This document shows positions 62,599-64,000 of a stretch of 64,000 nt of DNA, piece by piece. The position numbers and the translations under genes were made by a program. The notes below the pieces were generated by a model that did not search any database, had not been told where the DNA came from, and saw only the letters and a list, made by a program, of their open reading frames with translations. Within the stretch, counting starts at the first letter, position 1. Each line of letters opens with the position of its first letter. Source of the DNA: Gadus chalcogrammus (taxonomy: Eukaryota > Chordata > Actinopteri > Gadiformes > Gadidae); assembly GCF_026213295.1 (NCBI RefSeq), contig NC_079426.1, forward strand, positions 12,702,264 to 12,766,263. The letters are read 5' to 3'.

Positions 62599-63710
62599 CT
62601 GTTAGAGTATAGCATAAATAGAAAGAAAAAGAAAACGGTCAGTCCTGCATCACAAAAAGATGTATAAATAAAATAAACAAGGATTATTATTTTTTTTAAC
62701 AATTTAGTTTGAATCAATATCGTTGTGTTCCACAAGATGGCGCCATAGCCCTCAAACCCCCACCACAATAAAGTTTTCGCTGCAAGGCTCCAAGTTTGTA
62801 CTTTATACCGTAATCAAAGGAGCAGCTGACTTGCAAACTATATTTGTGCTTTCCAAGACAACTTGCCAGCGAATATTATTTATTTAAAATATGTAAGGAG
62901 TATCTAACATCCCTTCTGAGTTATTATTTGCCCAGGGATATGTTCCGGAATAAAAGTCAAATCAATGATTATAAAAAGGAAAATGGTTTAGAATGAGGAC
63001 ATAACGTATCTGTGTATCTGTATTTTATTTGAGCCGTAGAAACAGGAATTTATTCCCTCATAAGAAGGGAGCAGTTAGCTCATGGAAAGAAAAAAACCCT
63101 GAGAGAGAGCGCGAGAGAGAGAGAGAGAGAGAGAGATAGGAAGATTGTGCTTTAACGTTTACGAGGCAATAATCCGAACGGAAGCTCAAAGCTGTGCAGT
63201 GAAGGAGGGGGCCATGATGTTTTTAATAGAAGAAGGAAAAGAAAAAAGAGATCCATGGTGGATCCAACCTTAAGTCTTAGCCCAATAAACGCTGTGAGGG
63301 AGTACGGTGTCATGGATAGGGAGGGTTGTGGTTTGGGTCACGACAGCGCGGGTAAACACAGTCTGACGATGGCCAGATGGCCAAACCCGGTGGTTTATAT
63401 AGCGAGAGGAGAGCCGCAGCTGAGGCTGACCCTGAGAAAGATGGGATAGTAGAGACAAGGAGGAGGTGGTGGAGGAGGAGGAGGTGATGGTAGGGGTACA
63501 TTGGACTCAAACCACCCCCCTCTCCTCCTGTTTTCATCTTCATCCCCAATTACTCCATTGTCCATCTATATCATTTTGCATCCCTCCCCGCCTCTTTCCA
63601 TCTCTCTCCTCCCATCCCTCCCTCTTTGATAACTCATTGTATAACGTTCTCTGCGCTTCTCCCTCTTCCTTGCATCAATGCACTTTATTTTTTTTACCTC
63701 CCACACACAA

Positions 63711-63712
<2 letters not shown>

Positions 63713-63784
<72 letters not shown>
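63713..63784. repeat. (CT)n microsatellite
   Basis: About 35 CT units. Confidence 0.97.
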
Positions 63785-63786
<2 letters not shown>

Positions 63787-63870
63787 CCTCTTTCGTCATG
63801 CGCTGTGATGGTAAGATAGGAAGGGAACAGTTGCTGTGCCGGTCCGCATGAGCAACCATGTGTTTGCATG

Positions 63871-64000
<130 letters not shown>

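Overview
The window looks like nuclear genomic DNA of a ray-finned (teleost) fish. The genes are vertebrate-type split genes with compact introns. Non-coding DNA is packed with long (CA)n, (GA)n and (AT)n microsatellites, and there are a fish-style L2/Rex1-like LINE fragment, tRNA-derived SINE pieces and two MITE-like elements. I see no bacterial, organellar or viral genes. Family assignments rest on my memory of vertebrate homologues; no database search was run.

Three protein-coding genes were reconstructed exon by exon from GT/AG junctions with continuous reading frames. (1) Plus strand, 3575-18597: six coding exons of a homologue of the uncharacterised human protein C8orf58, 565 codons from the first visible Met; the true start may lie upstream. 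(2) Minus strand, 35951-22886: a complete prkg2 (type II cGMP-dependent protein kinase) of 19 coding exons and 770 aa, with N-myristoylation signal, leucine-zipper region, autoinhibitory segment, two cNMP-binding domains, kinase domain and AGC C-tail. Genes 1 and 2 converge tail to tail on an intergenic stretch at 18598-22885. (3) Minus strand, 62598-42735: the 3' half of a transmembrane (MACIT) collagen, best matched to col25a1. It has 24 phase-0 coding exons (424 codons) plus a terminal exon that opens with the stop codon. Its 5' end lies beyond the right edge.

The most striking signal is a pair of minisatellites that each amplify a functional exon/intron junction. Behind exon 5 of the C8orf58-like gene, a ~26-bp unit carrying CAG|GTGAGG is repeated about 24 times (16758-17408). 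Behind exon 12 of prkg2, a ~46-bp unit carrying the last ~26 nt of the exon plus the donor TCAG|GTAGAG is repeated about 8 times (28184-28563). Both create long ladders of duplicated 5' splice sites, and extension past the first donor meets an in-frame stop at once. In addition, several very long dinucleotide or trinucleotide tracts lie directly against splice acceptors (15714, 30855, 51776 and, less tightly, 26725 and 56612). The collagen gene has two consecutive, equivalent 'LDAPC' exons that look like alternative C-terminal cassettes.

Layout: 1-3563 upstream/5' sequence; 3564-18597 C8orf58-like gene; 18598-22885 intergenic; 22886-35951 prkg2; 35952-42734 prkg2 upstream region plus collagen 3' UTR/intergenic; 42735-64000 collagen gene with MITEs, a SINE and many microsatellites in introns. 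I see no direct functional link between the three genes.
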